DNA of 15,383 bases from Methanobacteriota archaeon (lineage in GTDB: Archaea; Thermoplasmatota; Poseidoniia; Poseidoniales; Poseidoniaceae): assembly GCA_002731395.1 (NCBI GenBank), contig PCBQ01000039.1:1-15383 (forward strand), given 5' to 3'. Each line of letters opens with the position of its first letter. Position 1 is the stretch's first letter. The translations under genes were made by a program, and so were the position numbers. Below the pieces are notes generated by a model. The model searched no databases. It was not told the origin of the DNA and worked only from the letters and a program-made list of their open reading frames with translations. Shown piece after piece: positions 1 through 6,159 of the stretch.

Positions 1-845
1 GCGAGGGTGTTGAGTTCAACCTGCGCCTTGGGATCGTGGGTACCGGCCACCAAAACCAAGCGTTCCCTTGGCGGGTTTCTGGGGACGATGCAGAGGTCTT
101 CGAAGACGTAGCGTGGCGCCACGTTCACACGGTTGGGGGGCTCAGGAAAACCGTCGCGCACCATGGCTGCAGTTTGGACCTTGACCCAGTCCTCATCGGT
201 GCGGAACAGGCCACGCTCAAGCACCGTTGGGCGCGCTTGATCGCTGTTGACGACCTCGCCGTTCAGCAATCGCAGGAACACCGTGGCCGCCTCAAGGAAG
301 ATTTGACCGCGCAAGACGGTCCACGCCGCGGCTTCGACCTCGTCACGCGCGTCGATGCCGTAGGGGCGTGCCATGAATTCGAACCGGCCCGAAGCGAAGC
401 CGATGTGGAGGCGCCGTTGGCCACCTGCGTCGATCCGCTCGAGGTGAGTCAGGGTGTTGGCGATGCGTTCGGCTTGGGCGATCGGTCCACCGGAAGCGAG
501 GATGGACAGTACGGCGCTACCGAGGTCGATGCGCGAGGTGGCTCGGAAGGATTCCAAAGCCAGTTGGGGGAAATCGGTGCACAGTCCAACTTCACCCGGC
601 CAATGCGGCACCACTGGGCGGCTGTTCCCCTTCTGGACCTCGGTGGACAAATGTGCCTGAGCCACCCAAGCCACGCCGAATCCGAGTTCGTCAGCCAAGC
701 GCAATTGGTCGATGTAGTGTTCGAACATCACGGCTTCGCTTGGCATCGTTCCGGAGTGGTCAGGCGTGTGCGAGATGGAGAAGAAGATGTCGTGGTCCAC
801 ACCCTCACCCGTTTGGACCAGCGGCCGGCGACCTATGAGATGCAC
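1..845 (-). CDS. Luciferase-like flavin monooxygenase (LLM family), 3' end cut by window edge
   Basis: My translation of the minus strand gives 281 codons without a stop, running off the left edge. The protein reads as a TIM-barrel luciferase-like (FMN- or F420-dependent) oxidoreductase. The first strand DIFFSISH lies at residues 19-26, followed by a helix ending in ADELGFGVAWVAQAH (51-65), the family's typical AE.LGF...W..EHH block. A second strand (RIDLGSAVL, 105-113) precedes AQAERIANTL.HLERI (124-139), and RRLHIGFASGR (144-154) matches the conserved R...G.G.G turn before a G-D-like segment (YGID, 162-165). Substrate and cofactor choice cannot be read. The start used is a GTG 5 bases after the stop of the TPR gene, suggesting translational coupling. 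A GTG at 800-798, just before DHDIFFS and after a GGGTGAGG stretch, is an equally possible start. It is the last visible member of the tfb-SDR-TPR cluster. Confidence 0.85.
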   Translation of the reverse strand, partial: MHLIGRRPLVQTGEGVDHDIFFSISHTPDHSGTMPSEAVMFEHYIDQLRLADELGFGVAWVAQAHLSTEVQKGNSRPVVPHWPGEVGLCTDFPQLALESFRATSRIDLGSAVLSILASGGPIAQAERIANTLTHLERIDAGGQRRLHIGFASGRFEFMARPYGIDARDEVEAAAWTVLRGQIFLEAATVFLRLLNGEVVNSDQARPTVLERGLFRTDEDWVKVQTAAMVRDGFPEPPNRVNVAPRYVFEDLCIVPRNPPRERLVLVAGTHDPKAQVELNTL

Positions 846-850
846 GCACG

Positions 851-1678
851 TCAGGATCGGTCAGCAAGGTCGGTCAAGGCCTTGATGCGTTCCCGCACTT
901 GTTCGGGTGCTGGGAGGCCCACGGCCATGAAGGCGTGAACAACGTCGGACAAGTGCAGCATGGCCGTGGACCAATCTTCAGCGATTTCGGCCACGTCTGC
1001 CAAGCCCCATGCGGCGACCAACTGGCCAGAAAGATCGCCCATGCCTTTTGCAAGTTCAAGTGAGCGGTTCAGGTGGTCGCTGGCCAAATCCACCTCGCCG
1101 ATTGTGGCGTGGAGATGCGCCAGATCGGCCAGCGTTTCCATCACGCCTTCTTGATCGTCCAACCGCTCCAAGACGCCCAACCGCTCCATTTGGGTCTCGA
1201 TGGCTTCGGTCATCTGTTCCATGGCACGTTCGCACGCCGCTCGAACGGCCAAACCATAGGAGCGCCCTTCTTCATCCCCGACGTCCTGACGCAACCGAAG
1301 CGATCGGCTGACCAGGGCGTGAGCCTCTTCCCACGATTGGTTGGCGTGATGGAGCAGCGCAGCATGATGGTACGCTGCAGCCGCGAGTCGCACGCCTTGC
1401 TGGTTACTTTCCATGCTGGTGGCCAACGCGAGCACTTCGTCCACTTCGCCACCATGGCGCCGTAGGCCTTCGAGATTGACCCATCCCACCTCGACGGCAT
1501 CAGAGGCCGCTGCTTTGGCCCGTTCCATCAGTTCGGCCGCGAGGTCCTCTTTGCCCACGTCATCGGCCAAAGGAATCAACCTGAGCGCGAGCGGCGTGTC
1601 GATGTGTTTCATGCCACCGCCTTCAACCAAGGCGTCAAGCAGTTCACGTGCTTGCTCCGGCGAGACTTCACCGTCCAT
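851..1678 (-). CDS. TPR-repeat protein, 40-residue period
   Basis: This 275-residue, almost wholly alpha-helical, acidic protein has no signal peptide or membrane segment, so it is probably cytoplasmic. Helix-turn-helix units with Ala-rich packing positions recur every 40 residues from about residue 97 to 256. The repeat register is marked by GDEEG (134-138), DDQEG (174-178) and GDLSG (214-218), each following a helix such as SRSLRLRQDV or NRSLELAKGM. A 40-residue spacing with a GD..G connector resembles the LGN/kinesin-light-chain type of TPR rather than the canonical 34-residue type. Such proteins are protein-binding scaffolds; no enzymatic motif is visible and the partner is unknown. The gene sits 38 bases downstream of the SDR and 5 bases upstream of the LLM gene. 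The ATG has no good Shine-Dalgarno, and Met23 is an alternative start. Confidence 0.8.
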   Translation of the reverse strand: MDGEVSPEQARELLDALVEGGGMKHIDTPLALRLIPLADDVGKEDLAAELMERAKAAASDAVEVGWVNLEGLRRHGGEVDEVLALATSMESNQQGVRLAAAAYHHAALLHHANQSWEEAHALVSRSLRLRQDVGDEEGRSYGLAVRAACERAMEQMTEAIETQMERLGVLERLDDQEGVMETLADLAHLHATIGEVDLASDHLNRSLELAKGMGDLSGQLVAAWGLADVAEIAEDWSTAMLHLSDVVHAFMAVGLPAPEQVRERIKALTDLADRS

Positions 1679-1716
1679 GCCCTTTGGCTCGGACGGTGGG
1701 GTTTGAACGCACCGCT

Positions 1717-2529
1717 TCAGATCGAACGGAGTCGGCCGCCATCAACCGCGAGGCTCACTCCCCGTATGGCACCAGCAGCAGGCAGCGCGAGGTAGGTCAA
1801 CGAAGCTGCGGTTTCCAGTGGGTCAATCAGCCGGTCGATGGGCACTTGGTCCATCCAGCCCCTGTGAACGTCTTCAGCGCTCTTTCCGGTCCTTGCTTGG
1901 ATGGAGTTGGCGAGTGAACCGAGTCGATCGGTGTCCGTGAATCCAGGGAGGACGTTGTTGATGGTCACACAAGGCGGGAGTTCACGTGACAGCGTCTTTG
2001 CCCATGACGCCATGGCGCCACGGAGCGTGTTGGACACGCCAATGTTGGGGATTGGTTCCTTCACCGAAGTGGAAATGATCTGCAGGATACGACCGTAACC
2101 GGCCGCTTCCATACCTGGAAGCAAGCCTTTGACCAAAAGATGCGAAGCGTGCAAGTGGCGTTGGAACGGCGCGATGAACTCATCCACATCCGCGTCAATC
2201 AGTGCACCGCCCGGCGGTCCACCCGCGTTGTTGACCAAGACATGGACGGCTCCATCGCTCAGGAGTGCTTCCACCGCAGCATTGACCGCGGCCAGGTCCT
2301 CGAGGTCGAGCGCCATGGCCACATGCGGGCCTGGTCCTAGGTTTGCCAATTCCTTCACCAAGGCATCGAGCTTTTCCACTGAGCGTGCTGCGACCACGGT
2401 CGATGCACCGGCTTTCGCCATCATACGGGCTGTCGCAGCGCCGATGCCATTGCTCGCGCCGCAGATCAGTGCGCGCTTCCCGGCAAGGGCTTCGGCGTGG
2501 AAGGGGAAGTCGGTTCCCAGCAGGTCCAT
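1717..2529 (-). CDS. Short-chain dehydrogenase/reductase (SDR) with degenerate catalytic tetrad
   Basis: This 270-residue protein has a Rossmann fold of classical SDR length. The nucleotide-binding turn GASNGIG lies at 24-30, AARS (47-50) follows strand 2, DLED is at 75-78, and NNAGG at 100-104 matches the NNAG motif. The C-terminal part has PGFTDTDR (195-202) and ends in the usual AVDGG (261-265). Aligning without gaps to E. coli FabG (Asn110, Ser138, Tyr151, Lys155), the tetrad positions become His125, Ser153, Ser166 and Arg170, so only the serine is kept. This resembles the beta-ketoacyl-ACP-reductase-like SDR subgroup known for an imperfect tetrad; activity and substrate are unknown. The start ATG lies 24 bases after the tfb stop. 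A GGAGGT sits 15 bases before the ATG, farther than optimal. The gene appears to be in one operon with tfb and the TPR and LLM genes. Confidence 0.88.
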   Translation of the reverse strand: MDLLGTDFPFHAEALAGKRALICGASNGIGAATARMMAKAGASTVVAARSVEKLDALVKELANLGPGPHVAMALDLEDLAAVNAAVEALLSDGAVHVLVNNAGGPPGGALIDADVDEFIAPFQRHLHASHLLVKGLLPGMEAAGYGRILQIISTSVKEPIPNIGVSNTLRGAMASWAKTLSRELPPCVTINNVLPGFTDTDRLGSLANSIQARTGKSAEDVHRGWMDQVPIDRLIDPLETAASLTYLALPAAGAIRGVSLAVDGGRLRSI

Positions 2530-2553
2530 GATGTGGGCTGTTCGACCTCCGAC

Positions 2554-3726
2554 TTAATTCAGCGGGTCCAAACCGTCTTCGAAGCTGTCGAGCAAGCGCT
2601 CACGCAGGAGCGGCAAGGTGTCGCCACAGAGAATCAGGGCTTTTGCGAGGAGTTCGCGGCGTCCGCGCTCGAGACCGGCTGCGTGGAGGGCGCAGTAGAC
2701 CGCGAGGCCGGCACGCTTCGCCGGTGGCAGGTGGAGGTATGGACTGTTGCTGCCCATGGCGTTGTCCACGGCCTTCATGGCATCGAGACGTTGAGCTGCG
2801 TCGCGCATGATGCTGTCGAGGTAACGAGCGAGCGCGTCGTCTTGGGCCAAAGCGCGCGTGACGTCCTCAAGGTGAAGGCCGACCTGGTCGTCAACCCATT
2901 GGGCGTGGCTGGCCGCGTCACGGGCGCGGGGCGTGAAAAAGCCGAGGCGAAAGAGGACGCCAAGGTGCTTCTTGAGGGCCTTCTTCGCATTCACCATGTG
3001 GCGCTTTGCGACCTTCATGTCAAGACCGCTGCGCTCAAGCAGGCGCTTTTGCGTGGCGGCCATGTTGGACGGCGCCTGTGGGTAAGCCTCAGCGTACAGC
3101 GAGACCGCGGCGGCGGAGATGATGGCCACCTTTTGTTCAGAGGTGAGCTTGCTCGCCTCACGCTCGGCCGGCGTACGGCCCGTGCTGGTGCTGCGGCACC
3201 AACGTCCGCTGGGCTGGATGAATTCCACGTCCTCGTCGGCTTCCGCGGCGGCGAGAATGGCTTTGCCACGCGGGGTAAGCGTTCCTCCTTTGCTGTCGGG
3301 ACGAATGGGGCGAATCAGGTCGTCCAAGAGGTTCGCATCGTACATGGCGTTGGCCAGCACAGGGCCGTTTTCCTCGGCGACCAAATCCCAGACCTTGGCC
3401 GCTTGGTGTTGGGCTTGGCTCGGTTTCGCGTAGGTGTTGTGCTTGGCCATGCGGCGGTACTTTGCACGGTCCTTTGCCGCCACATCACGCAGGTCAACCG
3501 AGCCGGTTCCGATCGTCGAGCCGGTGGCTTCGACGTGGTACGGATTTCCAGTGCGGGTGGTGCCGTGGCCTTCGGGGACGTACTTCATCGGTTGCGCTGG
3601 CGCGGGTGCGGTCAGGCCGCACTCCATGCACTCCAATTCTCCACGATGTTCATCGTGGCAAAGGCGCCCTCCGCACTCTTCGCATCCGTTGTTTGTTCCT
3701 GCATCGCTTCCCGTTTTCGCTGTCAT
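2554..3726 (-). CDS. tfb: Divergent transcription initiation factor B (TFIIB/TFB homologue)
   Basis: This 390-residue protein would bridge TBP-DNA and RNA polymerase at promoters. The N-terminal zinc ribbon is C15-x2-C18-x14-C33-x2-C36 with the family-typical RGELECMECGL. It is followed by a B-reader/linker-like stretch: RTGNPYH (58-64), STIGTGSVD (70-78, compare STVIG in TFB) and AKDRAKYRRMAKHN (84-97). Two cyclin-like repeats are recognisable but poorly conserved. The helices at about 196-255 include VAIISAAAVSLYAEAYPQAP, and those at about 333-383 include AGLAVYCALHAAG and a final LLRERLLD. About 90 extra residues (105-195), including an Arg/Thr-rich patch near 175-190, make it longer than the usual 300-residue archaeal TFB. 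I chose the ATG at 3726 because GAGGTGA ends 5 bases upstream. An upstream in-frame ATG at 3885 would overlap the hydrolase gene and adds unconserved residues. It may be a specialised paralogue rather than the housekeeping TFB. Confidence 0.85.
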   Translation of the reverse strand: MTAKTGSDAGTNNGCEECGGRLCHDEHRGELECMECGLTAPAPAQPMKYVPEGHGTTRTGNPYHVEATGSTIGTGSVDLRDVAAKDRAKYRRMAKHNTYAKPSQAQHQAAKVWDLVAEENGPVLANAMYDANLLDDLIRPIRPDSKGGTLTPRGKAILAAAEADEDVEFIQPSGRWCRSTSTGRTPAEREASKLTSEQKVAIISAAAVSLYAEAYPQAPSNMAATQKRLLERSGLDMKVAKRHMVNAKKALKKHLGVLFRLGFFTPRARDAASHAQWVDDQVGLHLEDVTRALAQDDALARYLDSIMRDAAQRLDAMKAVDNAMGSNSPYLHLPPAKRAGLAVYCALHAAGLERGRRELLAKALILCGDTLPLLRERLLDSFEDGLDPLN

Positions 3727-3731
3727 TCTTG

Positions 3732-3738
3732 TCACCTC
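3732..3738 (-). promoter_or_regulatory. Shine-Dalgarno site of tfb
   Basis: On the minus strand GAGGTGA ends 5 bases before the ATG at 3726, a near-perfect match to the anti-Shine-Dalgarno of archaeal 16S rRNA. It fixes the tfb start at 3726 and shows that this gene has a leadered mRNA. Confidence 0.8.
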
Positions 3739-3769
3739 AAGGTATGTTTTCCCGGCAGCATGTCGCCGC

Positions 3770-3801
3770 CACGAAAAACATGACCCTGTCTTGTTTTCGT
3801 G
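3770..3801. repeat. Inverted repeat in the tfb leader/promoter region
   Basis: The arms are cacgaaaaaca (3770-3780) and tgttttcgtg (3792-3801), complementary over 10 bases with one extra A in the left arm, around an 11-base spacer. It lies between the tfb start codon and its TATA-like box, about where transcription should begin. It could be an operator for a dimeric regulator (possible autoregulation), an RNA hairpin in the tfb leader, or a terminator for the hydrolase gene that ends at 3839. The sequence alone does not decide. Confidence 0.5.
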
Positions 3802-3808
3802 TCGGCCG

Positions 3809-3817
3809 TACTTAAGG
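3809..3817 (-). promoter_or_regulatory. Candidate TATA box of tfb
   Basis: CCTTAAGTA on the minus strand is the best AT-rich element in the 112-base spacer between the hydrolase stop and the tfb start. Initiation about 25-27 bases downstream would fall near 3787, inside the spacer of the inverted repeat, giving a leader of about 60 bases. The match to an archaeal TATA consensus is modest. Confidence 0.3.
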
Positions 3818-3838
3818 TCACCGGTCAGGCAGCCATTT

Positions 3839-4615
3839 TCAGGTCTGCTGATGACCGGCTCCCTCGCCGGACATGAGCCATACAAGAATCACTTCTTGAA
3901 TCCTTCGCCAACTTTCGTGGGAAGCGTCGATGATGGTGTAGTGATCGCCGGGAAGCGGCATCAAATCTGCACCGAATCCACGCCTGGTGTAGGTTTCAGC
4001 ACAGGCCCGGCTCATCGCGATGGGCACGTCCTCATCATCTTCTCCATGTGCGAGAATTACCGGGCACTGCGGCGTCATTTGGGTTGGGTTGAGTGCATTC
4101 CATGGCGCCGCTTGGTCCTCCACTGGGCCTCCAACCCAACGGCGTACTGCATCACCTTCGTCGGAAAGGGCTGCGGCATCGGCAGCCACGAGGTCACTCA
4201 CAGCAGCTTGAGCGATGCACACCTTTGGGTGACGCTCGGAGAGGGCCGCGACGAGCAATGCCAAGTGACCTCCAGCAGAATGTCCGATGACGGCGGTCCT
4301 GGTTGCATCGACGCCGTCAAGGCCCTCGAGGTGCCCCCACGCGCGCAGCACGTCGCTGATGGTTTCCTGCCAGACGCCCTCGTCCTCGTGACGCCAGCGT
4401 CGGTACTCCACATTCCATACGATGAGACCGGCATCGGCCAAGGCTTCCGCGATGGGTGTCATGAGGCTGCGATCGAAGGCCTGCTTCCAAAATCCGCCAT
4501 GCAGTAGCATGACGGCAGGCGTGCCGTGCTCGTTGGTGAGTGGACCCTCTTCCTTGGGAAGGTGGAGGTCCGCGATGTGGTCTGGCCCATCGCCCCAACG
4601 AATCTCCTTGCGCAC
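3839..4615 (-). CDS. Alpha/beta hydrolase (esterase / formamidase-like)
   Basis: This 258-residue cytoplasmic alpha/beta-hydrolase has all the expected catalytic elements. The oxyanion-hole motif HGGFW lies at 39-43 and the nucleophile elbow GHSAGG at 111-116 with Ser113. The acid is probably Asp194 in HGEDDEDVP (190-198), and the base is His225 in PGDHY (222-226). HGG.W plus GHSAG is typical of the BD-FAE/kynurenine-formamidase-like group, which hydrolyses small esters or amides; the actual substrate cannot be read. The start is a GTG: no ATG or GTG occurs in frame between the aspS stop and it, and there is no clear Shine-Dalgarno. The gene begins 37 bases after aspS on the same strand, so co-transcription is likely, although the functions look unrelated. 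The reading frame remains open upstream into aspS. Confidence 0.88.
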   Translation of the reverse strand: MRKEIRWGDGPDHIADLHLPKEEGPLTNEHGTPAVMLLHGGFWKQAFDRSLMTPIAEALADAGLIVWNVEYRRWRHEDEGVWQETISDVLRAWGHLEGLDGVDATRTAVIGHSAGGHLALLVAALSERHPKVCIAQAAVSDLVAADAAALSDEGDAVRRWVGGPVEDQAAPWNALNPTQMTPQCPVILAHGEDDEDVPIAMSRACAETYTRRGFGADLMPLPGDHYTIIDASHESWRRIQEVILVWLMSGEGAGHQQT

Positions 4616-4652
4616 GGGGGGTGCTGTCGTCGGAGGGGCGTCAACCTGTCGC

Positions 4653-6062
4653 TCAAGGACACACGCGGCGTCGGTCGCGCGGGAAAAGCACCGTCTCGCG
4701 GACGTTCTTGGCTCCCGTGAGCACCATCAGGATACGCTCAACGCCAAGGCCCCATCCGGCGTGTGGCGGCACGCCGTGTCGGAAGCCAGCGACATAAAAC
4801 TCGAATTCTTCTGGGTCGAGGTCCATGTCACGCAGATTGTCGCAAAGCACGTCAATTCGATGTTCGCGCTGTCCTCCAGAGGTCATCTCATCGCGGCCAA
4901 AGTTGAGGTCAAATCCACGGCTTAGTTGACGTCCTGTGGACCCGCTTTCGCCTTCCACATGGTGGATGTAGAAGGGCTTGAGGTCCATGGGCCACCGCGG
5001 GATGAAATAGAACTGAGGCAAGCCTTGAGCAAGCAAGTCACTGTTCTCGGCATCGATGTCATCGCCCCATTCAATGGAGCCACCACGTTCCTTGATGATG
5101 CGGATGGCATCGTCGTATTCCACGCGAGGGAACGGCAGTTCAGGGACGATGACCTCGATAGGCTCCTCATTTTGGCTTGCCCGCCAATCGTTGATGGCTT
5201 GGATGTGGCCTTGGCAGGCCGCATCGCTTGCGACCGATGACCAAATGTGATGAAGCATGCGCTCGAGGACCCCCATAACGTCGTCATCGGTCGACCAGGA
5301 GGATTCAATGTCGAAGGATATGAACTCGTTCAGGTGGCGGTACGTGTCGTGCTTTTCAGCACGGAAGGCAGGGCCAATCTCGAAGACCCGTTCCAAGCCG
5401 CCACTCATGCACAACTGCTTGAACAACTGCGGTGATTGGTTCAGGAAGGCGGGCGTGTCAAAATACATCATCGGGAAAAGGTCCGTTCCACCTTCCGTTG
5501 CGGTGGCCACAATCTTGGGTGTGTGCGTTTCGATGAAACCCTCGGTGATGAGGTGTTCACGGCCGTACTGGAGGACCTTGGCGCGGAGACGGAACATCGC
5601 GTTCACGTGGGCCCTTCGTAGGTCGAGGAAACGGTTGTCGAGTCGGGTGTCCAAACCCACGCCGACGGTATCTGTGACACCCAACGGGAGCGGAGCCTCG
5701 GCCTCTGCGATAACGGCGATGGAAGTGGCGAGCACCTCGTACGCGGGCGGGGGCGGCGCTTCGCCTTCCTTGGTCTTCGGCGGACGCTTTTGAGCCACCG
5801 TACCTGTCACCGTCAGCGTGCTTTCGCGTGTCAGACCCTGCAAGAGGCTCAGCTGTTCCTCGCCGAGGGTGTCGGCTTTGGCGAACACTTGCGTCATTCC
5901 GGTGCCGTCACGAAGGTCCGCGAAGCAGATTGCACCCTTGCCACGGCTCGCGTGCAAAAATCCAGCCACCGTAACTTCCTGACCGACGAGATCTGCACCC
6001 GTTCGTTGGATGTCAGCAAGGGTGTGCGAGCGATAATTCGTGGGGTGCCACGTCTCGTCCAT
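4653..6062 (-). CDS. aspS: Aspartyl-tRNA synthetase, archaeal type, probably non-discriminating
   Basis: This 469-residue class IIb synthetase attaches aspartate to tRNA. The N-terminal OB-fold anticodon-binding domain spans about 14-125. The catalytic domain has LDTRLDNRFLDLRR (137-150), TPKI.ATATEGGT (181-193), NQSPQL (208-213), motif 2 FRAEKHDTYRHLNEF (233-247) and motif 3 GWGLGVERI (436-444), and ends in LFPRDRRR. Length and motifs match archaeal AspRS, except for a Pro-rich OB-fold loop (KRPPKTKEGEAPPPP, 92-106). At the two positions that set tRNA discrimination in Thermococcus AspRS (Trp26, Lys85) I align His37 and Pro105, the pair seen in non-discriminating enzymes, implying Asp-tRNA-Asn plus an amidotransferase. 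I start at ATG 6062 because GGAGGTG lies 10 bases upstream. The longer frame from 6179 adds 39 unconserved residues and would cover the promoter. Confidence 0.95.
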   Translation of the reverse strand: MDETWHPTNYRSHTLADIQRTGADLVGQEVTVAGFLHASRGKGAICFADLRDGTGMTQVFAKADTLGEEQLSLLQGLTRESTLTVTGTVAQKRPPKTKEGEAPPPPAYEVLATSIAVIAEAEAPLPLGVTDTVGVGLDTRLDNRFLDLRRAHVNAMFRLRAKVLQYGREHLITEGFIETHTPKIVATATEGGTDLFPMMYFDTPAFLNQSPQLFKQLCMSGGLERVFEIGPAFRAEKHDTYRHLNEFISFDIESSWSTDDDVMGVLERMLHHIWSSVASDAACQGHIQAINDWRASQNEEPIEVIVPELPFPRVEYDDAIRIIKERGGSIEWGDDIDAENSDLLAQGLPQFYFIPRWPMDLKPFYIHHVEGESGSTGRQLSRGFDLNFGRDEMTSGGQREHRIDVLCDNLRDMDLDPEEFEFYVAGFRHGVPPHAGWGLGVERILMVLTGAKNVRETVLFPRDRRRVCP

Positions 6063-6072
6063 GCTCCCGGCC

Positions 6073-6079
6073 CACCTCC
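6073..6079 (-). promoter_or_regulatory. Shine-Dalgarno site of aspS
   Basis: GGAGGTG on the minus strand ends 10 bases before the ATG at 6062. It supports this internal ATG over the upstream one at 6179 and shows that aspS is translated from a leadered transcript, unlike the neighbouring metK. Confidence 0.65.
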
Positions 6080-6128
6080 GACGCTCATCAAGCCATCGTC
6101 GTGAACCCTGCCGTCCTCCAAGGCGACC

Positions 6129-6136
6129 TTTGATAT
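6129..6136 (+). promoter_or_regulatory. TATA-like element of metK, possibly shared with aspS
   Basis: TTTGATAT is centred about 27 bases before the metK ATG, the normal TATA-to-start distance in archaea, so metK would be leaderless; no Shine-Dalgarno precedes it. It is the only clearly AT-rich element in the 97-base divergent spacer. Read on the other strand (ATATCAAA), it lies about 70 bases before the aspS ATG, which would give aspS a leader of about 40 bases containing its Shine-Dalgarno. The same TTTGATA core recurs at 12355. Confidence 0.5.
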
Positions 6137-6159
6137 GCGTCGGTTCCAGCGCCTCGGCC

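Noticed and set aside
36..938. Long open plus-strand frame of 300 codons
   Set aside because: It is antisense to the luciferase-like monooxygenase frame, which has family motifs. High GC content produces long shadow frames and this one has no recognisable domain.
2497..3783. Open plus-strand frame of 428 codons
   Set aside because: It lies opposite tfb, whose zinc ribbon, linker and Shine-Dalgarno are clear. The plus-strand translation shows only low-complexity, shadow-like sequence.
3727..3885. N-terminal extension of tfb from the ATG at 3885
   Set aside because: It overlaps the end of the hydrolase gene and runs through the TATA-like box and inverted repeat, and GAGGTGA points to the ATG at 3726.
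3434..4507. Open plus-strand frame of 357 codons
   Set aside because: It spans the antisense of tfb and the alpha/beta hydrolase and crosses their spacer. No domain or start signal is visible.
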